Below are positions 6,911 through 13,833 of a stretch of 19,238 nt of DNA, in pieces. How positions within the stretch are numbered: position 1 is the first letter of the stretch; each line of letters starts with the position of its first letter. A program made the position numbers and the translations under genes. The notes beneath the pieces were generated by a model that saw nothing but the letters and a program-made list of their open reading frames with translations, was not told the DNA's origin and did no database searches. The DNA comes from an uncultured Verrucomicrobiota bacterium (lineage in GTDB: Bacteria; Verrucomicrobiota; Verrucomicrobiia; Chthoniobacterales; SZAS-18). The stretch is taken from contig CALMOL010000036.1 of the NCBI GenBank assembly GCA_937871685.1, positions 1-19,238 on the forward strand. The letters are read 5' to 3'.

Positions 6911-7984
6911 TTATCGCTTGGCCAGTTCCCGGAACGCGTCCGCGTAAAAGTTGAGTGGTCGCAGGAAGTCCTTCAGCTCCTCATGCGCGATATCGGCGCG
7001 AGCCCGGTATTCATCCTCGTTCATGGCGGCGGCGCGCTCCAGCAGGAGCGCGAGTCCGCCAGCGTCGCGCGGCTCGCAAACCAGCGCCTGGGAGCCAGCC
7101 GCTTCAGGCACGCCGCCATCGCGCGTGACGATGCTCGGCACGCCGAAGTGGCGCGCCTCCAGCGGCGTGAGGCCGAAGTCCTCGTTCGTGTGCGGCGGCG
7201 TGACCATCCAGCGGGAGCGGGCGATCACGCTGGCTTTGGTGGCTGCGTCCACGAATCCCAAGATCTCCACGCCGGGAATAGGCGCGGCGGCCAGCTCGCG
7301 GCGCACCTCCCCAGCGAGCGGGCCGTCACCAATCAGGCGCAGCGGCCAGCGGACGTGATCGAGGCGCGCCTGGCGGTAGGCGGCCAGCAGGGTGTCGATG
7401 CCCTTGTTGGCGATCCAACGCGCCGCGAAGACGAAGCCGCGCCGCTCGTCGGGCGACACCGTTCCCTCGCCGAATTCCGACACCGGCGGGATCACCTCCG
7501 AGCCGAGCCTCAGCCCTCGCGGCTCCCAGGTGGAGGCCACGAAGCGCGAGTCATACCAGCGCCGCCGCGCGAGCCGGCCGGACATTCTCCAAACCCAGCC
7601 GCGCAGCGTGCCGCGCGTGCGGTTCCAATTGTGGATCGTCAGCGCCAGCGGGCGGCGGGCGAGCCGGGCCAGCAGCGCCACGTCGGGAGGGGCGTTTTGC
7701 GAATGCACCACGTCGGCCCAACGCACGAGCCGCCACAGCGCGCGCGACAGCCGCGGCACGAAGGTCGAGCGCACCGGCGAGTTCTCCACGATCGCGGCGA
7801 AGGCTGGCTGCAGGGCAAATCCACGCACCCTCTTCCAGGCCACGCGCACCTCGAAGCCGGGCTGGGCGTGCAGAAACCCCGCCACCGTGAGCACGAATGC
7901 CTCCATGCCGCCGTAGATGCCCTGGCACGGTGACACGATCAGCACGCGCACCGGCGGCGCGGTCGGCGAAGACGAGGCGTTCAT
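6911..7984 (-). CDS. GT4-family glycosyltransferase
   Basis: A 357-residue GT-B enzyme. After a short polar leader come VRVLIVSPCQGIYGGMEAF (12-30), the first strand with a GG loop, then VVHSQNAPPDVALLA and LTIHNWNRTRG (115-125), the region that contacts the acceptor. The donor domain shows FAARWIANKGIDTLLAAY (186-203), LIGDGPL (217-223) and the E-x7-E element in NEDFGLTPLEARHFGVP (E268, E276). It should be a cytosolic retaining transferase. ATG 7984 overlaps the stop of the upstream gene (ATGA), so translation is coupled. A 57-nt spacer follows its TAA stop before the deacetylase gene. Sugar donor cannot be determined from sequence. Confidence 0.93.
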   Translation of the reverse strand: MNASSSPTAPPVRVLIVSPCQGIYGGMEAFVLTVAGFLHAQPGFEVRVAWKRVRGFALQPAFAAIVENSPVRSTFVPRLSRALWRLVRWADVVHSQNAPPDVALLARLARRPLALTIHNWNRTRGTLRGWVWRMSGRLARRRWYDSRFVASTWEPRGLRLGSEVIPPVSEFGEGTVSPDERRGFVFAARWIANKGIDTLLAAYRQARLDHVRWPLRLIGDGPLAGEVRRELAAAPIPGVEILGFVDAATKASVIARSRWMVTPPHTNEDFGLTPLEARHFGVPSIVTRDGGVPEAAGSQALVCEPRDAGGLALLLERAAAMNEDEYRARADIAHEELKDFLRPLNFYADAFRELAKR

Positions 7985-9114
7985 ACGTCAGGAAGGCTCC
8001 TCGTCCTCGCGGCCGGAGCAAGGCCCAGCGCCGGCCCCAGCCGCACGGCAAGCGCAGGCCAGGCGGCCTCGCGGCGAAACCACGCGAGCAGCCGCGCGGC
8101 GCGCGCGCGCAACTCCTCCTCGCCCGGAGGGTGAACGGACCTCAGTTCTGCCGACCGCACGCACGAGGCGGCCGGCTCCGTGCCATCCTCGCCGCCGCGC
8201 TGGGTGAGGATGCCCAGACCGTGCGCAGCGTAGATGGCGAACACGGTGGACTTGCCCCAGTTGACGACCACGTCATCCGTAAGGCCCAGCTCGGCCCGGA
8301 GCAGGAGGGCCGAGAGCGCCGCGTCGCCCAGAAACCCGTGGTGCTCCACCGCGAGCCCCTTGGGCAGCAAGTCATCCTCGGCCGCCGCGTCCGCCGCGCT
8401 CCCGCCCCCGGCGATGAGCACGCGGTGCGCTCGCCCTGCCGCGGCCAGAGCCGCAAGGTCCTCGCGCAACGCGCGCAGCACGCGCCATCGCGTGCCGGGA
8501 CGACCGAACAGCGCGAAAACCCCGCGCCGCCCTGGGGCCTGCGAGTCGCCGGGGTCCGCTGGCGGCGTCACGTTCGACCCCACCGGCGCCAAAGCCGCCT
8601 GGAAGCCCGGAAGGTGGGCGCGCAAGCGGGCGACATGGTCGGGGATGTTGGTGAACACCGCGTCCGCCCCGCTGGCCAGGCGGAGCACGGCCCCCCGGTG
8701 GAGCCATTCCCAGGGAGCGTTGGAATTGCGCCAGGAGATCTCGCCCCACAGCTCGTGAAAAAAGACGAGAAGCCGTCCCCACCCGCGTTGCCGCCAAGCC
8801 AGGAGGGCTTCGACGAGCCAGCTTGGACTGCCGCGCGGATGAAAGCCGTAGCCGGAATACTGCACGAACACGTCGCATTCGCCGATTCGATTCAGCTCAC
8901 CTTCCAGCGACGCTCGCTTGAACGCGAATGTCCGCACCGGCTGGCCGAGGAACTCGCTTGGCGCGAGCTGCCCGTCGGGCGCCGCCTCCGGCACGAGGAA
9001 GGCCAGCGGCCGCCCCGGCGTGAAAGCCGCGAGCAACCGCGCCGTGTGGTCACCGATGCCGCACACCGCCGGAGGCAGGTGCGGAGCGATCACGGCCAGC
9101 GGGCGTTCAATCAT
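7981..9114 (-). CDS. Atypical GT-B glycosyltransferase without an E-x7-E motif
   Basis: A 377-residue protein that opens with VIAPHLPPAVCGIGDHTARLL (8-27), like GT4 relatives that start 'HLPP..GVGDY'. Further marks are VQYSGYGFHPRGSPSWLVEAL (84-104), VFFHELWGEISWRNS (117-131) and NWGKSTVFAIYAAHGLGIL (285-303). That combination occurs in a GT-B subgroup I recognise from polysaccharide loci. The usual E-x7-E donor element is not present; NWGKST takes its place, which looks like a feature of the subgroup rather than damage. Start: ATG 9114, one base after the stop of the upstream GT4 gene. The reading frame stays open far upstream, but that extension is out-of-frame translation of the neighbour. 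The 3' end overlaps the next gene as ATGA. Probable cytosolic sugar transferase, activity unproven. Confidence 0.85.
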   Translation of the reverse strand: MIERPLAVIAPHLPPAVCGIGDHTARLLAAFTPGRPLAFLVPEAAPDGQLAPSEFLGQPVRTFAFKRASLEGELNRIGECDVFVQYSGYGFHPRGSPSWLVEALLAWRQRGWGRLLVFFHELWGEISWRNSNAPWEWLHRGAVLRLASGADAVFTNIPDHVARLRAHLPGFQAALAPVGSNVTPPADPGDSQAPGRRGVFALFGRPGTRWRVLRALREDLAALAAAGRAHRVLIAGGGSAADAAAEDDLLPKGLAVEHHGFLGDAALSALLLRAELGLTDDVVVNWGKSTVFAIYAAHGLGILTQRGGEDGTEPAASCVRSAELRSVHPPGEEELRARAARLLAWFRREAAWPALAVRLGPALGLAPAARTRSLPDV

Positions 9115-9115
9115 G

Positions 9116-10216
9116 TCAGGCAGCGAGCCACGTCTCGTAAGTCTCGGCGAGCCGGCGCACGCTGGCGTCCCAACGCAGGGCTTGCACCCGCCGATGCCCG
9201 GCGACGGCGAGGCGGGTGGCAAGCGCGGGATCGTCCAGCAGGCATGACAGCGCGGCACGGAGCGCGGCGGCGTCGCCAAAGGAGACGACCAGCGCCTCTT
9301 CGCCCCGGAGCACCTCCGCGCCGAATCCGGTCGGGGTGGCAACGCACGCGCAACCTCGCGCCATCGCCTCGGCCAGGGCGAGGCCGAAGCCTTCATAGGC
9401 CGATGGCAGCGTGAACACCCGCGCGCGGCCCAACGCCGCGCGGACCTCCTCGCGACCAAGGCGCGAGCGCACTTCAAGGCGCTCCTGCACCTCGGGAGGA
9501 AATGCCCGGCGCACCGCTTTTTCCTCCACGCCCGTGCCCAGCAAAGCGCCGCGGAGGGCTGGCCGCTCGCGCAGCAGCGAGCCCAGCGCCTCGGCGAGCG
9601 GCGCAATACCTTTGCGCGAAATCCAAGAGCCCACGAAGACGATGAGGTTCTCGCGCTTCGCCAAGGGCAGCGGATCACCAGCCAAGAACATTTCATCAAG
9701 CCCGAGCGGCACCGCCACGGCCCGATCGGCGGGCTGTAGGCCGCGAGCAACCACAAAAGCGATGTCCGCCGCGCTGCCGGCCACCACGCCGTCGGCTCGC
9801 GCGAAGGCCGCGCGCATGAGCGGCGCCTCCACGGCGCGCTTCCAGGCGGGCGGGGGCCTCTCCGCCGCGGCGAGGCACTCGGCCGCGAGCAACTCGATGC
9901 CGTCCGAATGCGCCACGAGCAGCGGGCGGCGGCGGCGGCGCGAGAGCAGAAGCGTGGGCAGCCAGAACTCCGCGCCGTAGAACTCGATCATGTCCACGGC
10001 GGACAAATCCGTCCGGGCCAGCCGCCGCCAGGCGCGCCAGCCAAGACGCCAGCGCCGGCCGCGCGGTTGCCTGCGGGCCTCGCCGAGAAGCGCGTCGGAA
10101 TCGAGCGTCTCGACCTCGTGCCCGAGGGCACGCAGGCCGGCGGCCCACGCAAGCCGCGTCTGGCCGGAGCCAAGCGCGGGGTCGAGCGGGCAGTTGCCAA
10201 TTTGGAGAAGACGCAT
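9116..10216 (-). CDS. GT4-family glycosyltransferase
   Basis: A 366-residue GT-B enzyme. It begins MRLLQIGNCPLDPALGSGQT, and the acceptor domain includes DMIEFYGAEFWLPTLL (75-90) and LVAHSDGIELLA (100-111). The donor domain has VFVGSWISRKGIAPLAEAL (193-211), LLGTGVEEKAV (225-235) and the E-x7-E element YEGFGLALAEAMARG (E275, E283). Start ATG 10216 was chosen because all residues before it in the open frame are low-complexity and lack domain similarity. A run of Arg codons (residues 93-98) comes from a GGC-type triplet repeat around 9925-9940; it is in frame and probably harmless. The gene ends one base before the next start. A 77-nt spacer precedes it. Expected to transfer a sugar to a lipid-linked glycan in the cytoplasm. 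Confidence 0.92.
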   Translation of the reverse strand: MRLLQIGNCPLDPALGSGQTRLAWAAGLRALGHEVETLDSDALLGEARRQPRGRRWRLGWRAWRRLARTDLSAVDMIEFYGAEFWLPTLLLSRRRRRPLLVAHSDGIELLAAECLAAAERPPPAWKRAVEAPLMRAAFARADGVVAGSAADIAFVVARGLQPADRAVAVPLGLDEMFLAGDPLPLAKRENLIVFVGSWISRKGIAPLAEALGSLLRERPALRGALLGTGVEEKAVRRAFPPEVQERLEVRSRLGREEVRAALGRARVFTLPSAYEGFGLALAEAMARGCACVATPTGFGAEVLRGEEALVVSFGDAAALRAALSCLLDDPALATRLAVAGHRRVQALRWDASVRRLAETYETWLAA

Positions 10217-10293
10217 GGGCGAAGGGCACCGCGTGACCGGCAAGGAGAAGCTGCGGGCGCTCGGCGGCGGAAGGCAGTTGGCCGCACCCCGTT

Positions 10294-11148
10294 TCATTTC
10301 TCGCTTTCGCGCCGCCAACGCGCGCGCGCCAGGTGGAAAAGGCGCGGCAGGGCAATGAGTTGCCGCGTGCGTCCCGGGACGCCACGCAGCGCCGCGAGCA
10401 CTCGCGGCACCGCGCCTGCCGGTGCGCGGCGAAAGCCGAAGTGCCAGCACAGGATGGCGAAGATCTGGCTCTGGACCTCGCCGAAGCTGCCGGTTCGGGC
10501 AAGGGCGGCGGTGTCCATGTGATGCTCCACCATCGCGCCGGGCACGCAGCGCGACCGCCAGCCCCGCGCATACAGCCACGCGCCGAACTCCAAATAACTC
10601 GACCCGTAGGACCATTCCTCCACGAATCCCCCGCCGGGCAAATCCCACACCTCGCGCGGGTAGGTCGTCGAGCCGTCGGCCACGGCCCAGTTGTCATCCG
10701 CGCGCGAGGGTGGCACTGGCTCACCCACCCCAGCCGGGCCGAGTTCCGAGGCGAGCGGTGCTTCTTCGTGGAAACGACCGTTCACGTAGCCATTCTCGCC
10801 GGTGGTCCACAGCGCGCGCGGGTCGCGTCGCACGGCGTCGAGGCACGCGGCGAGGTGGCCGGGGGGCAGGAGATGGTCGTCGTCCATGGCGCGGACGTGC
10901 GTGCCACGGCACGCGCGCGCGGCAGCGTTGCGGTTGGCGTAGAGGCCGCGGCGCGGGCCAGCCAGCCAACGCGCGCCCGCCCGGGCCGCGGCGGCTTGAT
11001 TCTCACGGACGTCGTTCGGATCAGGAGAATCGTCCGAGACCACCATCTCCCAGGGCGGGGCGGACTGCGCGCGCACGCTTTCGAGGACGCGGCGGAGCGC
11101 AGCCGGCCGGCCGCACGCGAGCAAGGCGAGGGAAATGCGCGGCTCCAT
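10294..11148 (-). CDS. GT2-family (GT-A fold) glycosyltransferase
   Basis: A 284-residue single-domain GT-A enzyme. The nucleotide-binding first half has ISLALLACGRPAALRRVLES (5-24) and VVSDDSPDPND (36-46), followed by GLYANRNAAARAC (68-80) and the metal-binding DDD (89-91) in AMDDDHLLP. The acceptor half has GGGFVEEWSYGSSYLEFG (172-189), with an acidic pair where GT2 enzymes place the catalytic base, and VEHHMD (207-212). GT2 enzymes are inverting and use a nucleotide sugar and a divalent metal. The start is ATG 11148. The gene is the first of the left-hand minus-strand block and is divergent from the plus-strand methyltransferase, with 91 bp between the two starts, so a promoter for the block may lie there. 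Specificity unknown. Confidence 0.92.
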   Translation of the reverse strand: MEPRISLALLACGRPAALRRVLESVRAQSAPPWEMVVSDDSPDPNDVRENQAAAARAGARWLAGPRRGLYANRNAAARACRGTHVRAMDDDHLLPPGHLAACLDAVRRDPRALWTTGENGYVNGRFHEEAPLASELGPAGVGEPVPPSRADDNWAVADGSTTYPREVWDLPGGGFVEEWSYGSSYLEFGAWLYARGWRSRCVPGAMVEHHMDTAALARTGSFGEVQSQIFAILCWHFGFRRAPAGAVPRVLAALRGVPGRTRQLIALPRLFHLARARWRRESEK

Positions 11149-11239
11149 GTTCGGACTGGATTCAGGCCCGGCAGCTCATTGGCGAAGGCCGGCGGCGGCG
11201 TTTGCGCGGCGAAGGTTTCTGCGGCATGGCGGCACCCTC
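11149..11239. promoter_or_regulatory. Divergent intergenic region, candidate promoter zone
   Basis: These 91 bp separate the start of the GT2 gene (minus strand) from the start of the FkbM gene (plus strand). Promoters for both directions would be expected here because it is the only divergent junction in the window. I could not find a convincing pair of -35/-10 hexamers on either strand, and neither gene has a clear Shine-Dalgarno sequence. The call rests on gene orientation only. Confidence 0.35.
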
Positions 11240-12145
11240 ATGTCCGCCGTGCTCCGCCTCCCTCGCTGGCTGCACCGGCACAAGCTCGTCGGCTGGCTCG
11301 CCGCCCGGCTGCCGGCTTTCCGCGAAGGGATCCTGTCGTTCAACGGCGCCGGCCGCCTCGTGGCTGACTTCCGCGACGCTGCGCCTCGGCAGACGCTCTT
11401 CACCGGCCAATGGGAACCGGAGTTCTTTGCGCTGGCCCGCCGCCTGCTCGACCCGGCGGGGGACTTTCTCGACGTGGGCGGCAACTTCGGCTTCGTCACC
11501 TTCGGCGTGGCCGCCGGCCTCGCGGGTGCGCCGCCGCGGCGCACGTGGGTCTTCGAGGCGAATCCGCACCTGTGCGCGCTGCTCCGCCGCTCGGCTGCCT
11601 TGCACCCCGGCCGGGATGTCCGCGTGGTCCATGGGTGCGTGACGGACACGCCGGGCGTTTCACACCTGACGGTGGACTCGGCCAACTGGGGCGCCTCCCA
11701 TGTGACGACTGATGCGGTCGGGCGGCCAGAAGCCCCCAACGTGGTGCTCGACACGTTCCTGGAGGCCGAGGGATTCACGCGGGCCGGACTGGTAAAGATG
11801 GACATCGAGGGCTTCGAGCCGGCTGCGCTGCGGGGCCTGGAACGGACGCTGGGCGAGGGCCGCGTGGACTCGGTCCTGCTGGAAGCGAACGGGCCGGCGC
11901 TGGAGCGCTACGGCGAGTCGCCGGCAGGGTTGCTTGAATGGCTGGCCTCACGCGGGTGCGAGGCGTTCTTCTGCAAGGACACGGACTTCGCCGCGGGCGT
12001 AGCGCAGCCAGAAATGGAGCTACCTGACGCCGACGCTCCCCCCTTGCTGCTCGCACCGGCCCGGGATCTCCCAGCCGGCCATCAGACCGACCTGCTCATC
12101 CTGCCGGCGGCGGGTCGTCTGCGCGCGCGGGTGCGGGCGGCGTAG
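11240..12145 (+). CDS. FkbM-family SAM-dependent methyltransferase (plus strand)
   Basis: A 301-residue Rossmann-fold methyltransferase. The SAM-binding motif is DFLDVGGNFGFVTFGVA (75-91), the acidic residue that holds the ribose is in FEANP (105-109), and the FkbM signature LVKMDIEGFEPAALRGLE (184-201) is present. FkbM enzymes usually O-methylate sugar hydroxyls. It is the only plus-strand gene in the window. Start ATG 11240 is chosen; an in-frame ATG at 11135 would add 35 low-complexity residues and overlap the divergent GT2 gene. The last 50 bases overlap the 3' end of the GT-C gene on the other strand. It shares the fold but little detailed sequence with the second FkbM gene (16780-17610). 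It probably methylates a residue of the glycan made by this locus. Confidence 0.9.
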   Translation: MSAVLRLPRWLHRHKLVGWLAARLPAFREGILSFNGAGRLVADFRDAAPRQTLFTGQWEPEFFALARRLLDPAGDFLDVGGNFGFVTFGVAAGLAGAPPRRTWVFEANPHLCALLRRSAALHPGRDVRVVHGCVTDTPGVSHLTVDSANWGASHVTTDAVGRPEAPNVVLDTFLEAEGFTRAGLVKMDIEGFEPAALRGLERTLGEGRVDSVLLEANGPALERYGESPAGLLEWLASRGCEAFFCKDTDFAAGVAQPEMELPDADAPPLLLAPARDLPAGHQTDLLILPAAGRLRARVRAA

Positions 12146-13796
12146 CCTCACCGCGCCGCACGGGGAAGCACCAGACGTTCGGCTGCACCTCCTCGGGCGG
12201 GCCCAAGCGCGCGGCCACGGTGGCGTTGGTGTCCCGCGGCCAGCCGGGGCTGGCCTGCCCCCAGGTGGATGGATCGGGGGTGATCCTGGCCACCGGCTGC
12301 CGGCGCACGTCCACGAGCACAGCATCTACCTGGTCGAGCGCGCGGACCAGCGCGGCTTGGTCGCGCGGGCGCAGGATGCCCGGCATGAACCACCAGTGCC
12401 GCAAGCCGGGCGCGCCGACACGAAACCTGCCCCCGCCAAAATGTTCCCAGCCAAACGCGGCGGGAAAGATCAGCCACGCTGGCGGCGCGCCGTCCGCCCG
12501 GATTGGTCGCGCGGCCACCGCCTCGAAAAGCGCCGCGTCCTCCGGCCTGACCCGCAACTGCTGGCCATTGGCAAAGGCCTTGTCTTCGCCAAGAATCGGG
12601 CGTCTTCCGCGGATCATCGGGCTCAGCGTCGTCGCCCAGGCGCTGGCCGCGAGCGAGAGGACAAGGAGCATCCGCGCCCACGGCCGAAACAGCGCGAAGC
12701 ACCCCGCCGCAGCCAGCGCTGGGATCCACACGTAATGGATGGCCACCCAGTAATGCGGCAGGTAAAGCGCCAGCGCCACGGGGAAGAACGCGCCGAGTCC
12801 GATGGCCAGCCCGGCATAAGCCCGGCCGTGCGCCGCGCGCGCGGCGTCCGCTGTGCCCAAGTTCCCGAGCAAGGCAAACCGAGCGCGCCGCCAAGCCAAC
12901 GCCAGCGCGAGCAACGAAGCCGCCCCCGCCCCAACCAAAACCGGTGCCTGCACGCCGGCGAAGAGGCCGGCGTCATGCCAGTGGAAGAAGCGGATTTCCG
13001 GGGCGACATAGGACGCGTAGCTCACGCGCAGATAAGACGGCCAGAGCACGTCCCACGCGTCGGCCGCGGGCAGGCCGGCGAACAGCCAGGCCGCCAGCAC
13101 TCCCTCGGCCAAAAACGCTCCGGTCGCGGTCCACGCAAGCGATCGCAGCCAAGCGCTCCACGCCGGCCGTCCCCCTTCGGACTGCCATTGCCACGCGTCG
13201 GCGAGGAGAAGGGCGAAGCCCGCGAAGAATGCGCTGCCAAACTTCGCCGTCTGCATCAGCCCGACGAAGATTCCCATTGCCAGCGAGCGCATGGCCCCGC
13301 GCCGCCCCGGAGGGCGCCAGCAAAGCAGGGCAGACAGGAAGAAGATCGCCTCAAAGGGCGGATAAACGTTCGGGTAGTTTCCCCGCAGCAGCTTTCCGCC
13401 GAGGCCAAGGGCCAGCCACGCGAGCGCCGCCACCGGGCGCAGCCAGCGGAGCAGCAGCCGGCCGGCCAGCGCGAAGGCCGCGAGGTCGCCCGCCATGACG
13501 AACCCTTGGAAGGTGGCGGGCGAGTTGCCGAAGACGGCCGCGGCCAGGGCGTGCGCGTAGATTGGCAGCGGCCCGTATTGCGAGAAAACGTCGCGATAAA
13601 GCATCTGGCCCGCGAGGATGCGGTCGGCCAGGAAGAGGTTCTGCCCCGGCTCCCAGACGACGAAGTCAAAGGTCGGCGCGGGCGGCCAGCGCGTGAGCAC
13701 GAGGAACGCCGCCGCGAGCCCCAGCGCCAGCGCCGCGGTGGTCCACGACGACATTCCAAACCACTGCCGAGGCGGCGCAGAAGAGGAAGGGAGCAT
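12096..13796 (-). CDS. GT-C-like membrane glycosyltransferase, paralogue 1
   Basis: A protein of about 566 residues: one N-terminal membrane segment (about 17-36), an external loop with WEPGQNLFLADRILAGQ (48-64) and SQYGPLPIYAHALAAA (72-87), then about nine further membrane segments including GLMQTAKFG (179-187). A soluble C-terminal domain follows, with FGWEHFGGGRFRVGAPG (448-464), RHWWFMP, DQVDAVLVD (488-496) and WCFPVRR (542-548). The 'GQ.LYRD...YGPL' loop is characteristic of GT-C transferases that use polyprenyl-phosphate sugars. It lies directly downstream of paralogue 2 and shares nearly every motif with it, so the pair looks like a tandem gene duplication. After WCFPVRR it has an 18-residue Pro/Ala-rich extension (549-566) almost wholly inside the overlap with the plus-strand methyltransferase. 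ATG 13796 is preferred; GTG 13805 would add three residues. Sugar and acceptor unknown. Confidence 0.88.
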   Translation of the reverse strand: MLPSSSAPPRQWFGMSSWTTAALALGLAAAFLVLTRWPPAPTFDFVVWEPGQNLFLADRILAGQMLYRDVFSQYGPLPIYAHALAAAVFGNSPATFQGFVMAGDLAAFALAGRLLLRWLRPVAALAWLALGLGGKLLRGNYPNVYPPFEAIFFLSALLCWRPPGRRGAMRSLAMGIFVGLMQTAKFGSAFFAGFALLLADAWQWQSEGGRPAWSAWLRSLAWTATGAFLAEGVLAAWLFAGLPAADAWDVLWPSYLRVSYASYVAPEIRFFHWHDAGLFAGVQAPVLVGAGAASLLALALAWRRARFALLGNLGTADAARAAHGRAYAGLAIGLGAFFPVALALYLPHYWVAIHYVWIPALAAAGCFALFRPWARMLLVLSLAASAWATTLSPMIRGRRPILGEDKAFANGQQLRVRPEDAALFEAVAARPIRADGAPPAWLIFPAAFGWEHFGGGRFRVGAPGLRHWWFMPGILRPRDQAALVRALDQVDAVLVDVRRQPVARITPDPSTWGQASPGWPRDTNATVAARLGPPEEVQPNVWCFPVRRGEATPPAPARADDPPPAG

Positions 13797-13812
13797 GAGA
13801 GACACGATTCAA

Positions 13813-13831
13813 GCCGGCGGGGCGCGCCGGC
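13813..13831 (-). promoter_or_regulatory. GC-rich hairpin between GT-C paralogues 2 and 1
   Basis: A perfect 7-bp stem (GCCGGCG/CGCCGGC, 5-nt loop) begins three bases after the TGA of paralogue 2 (13834-13836) and occupies half of the spacer before paralogue 1. No T tract follows. It may stabilise the upstream message end or reduce read-through; that is inference from position. Confidence 0.4.
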
Positions 13832-13833
13832 CT

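Noticed and set aside
9115..9756. N-terminal extension of the atypical GT-B gene by 214 residues
   Set aside because: The extension is an out-of-frame reading of the upstream GT4 gene, Ser/Arg/Pro-rich, and the recognisable protein begins at ATG 9114, one base after the upstream stop.
9924..9941. GGC-type triplet repeat encoding an Arg run in a GT4 gene
   Set aside because: The unit is three bases, so length changes stay in frame, and such triplets are expected at this GC content.
13813..13831. Intrinsic terminator between GT-C paralogues
   Set aside because: The stem is good but no run of T follows on the transcribed strand, and the next gene starts 17 bases later in the same direction.
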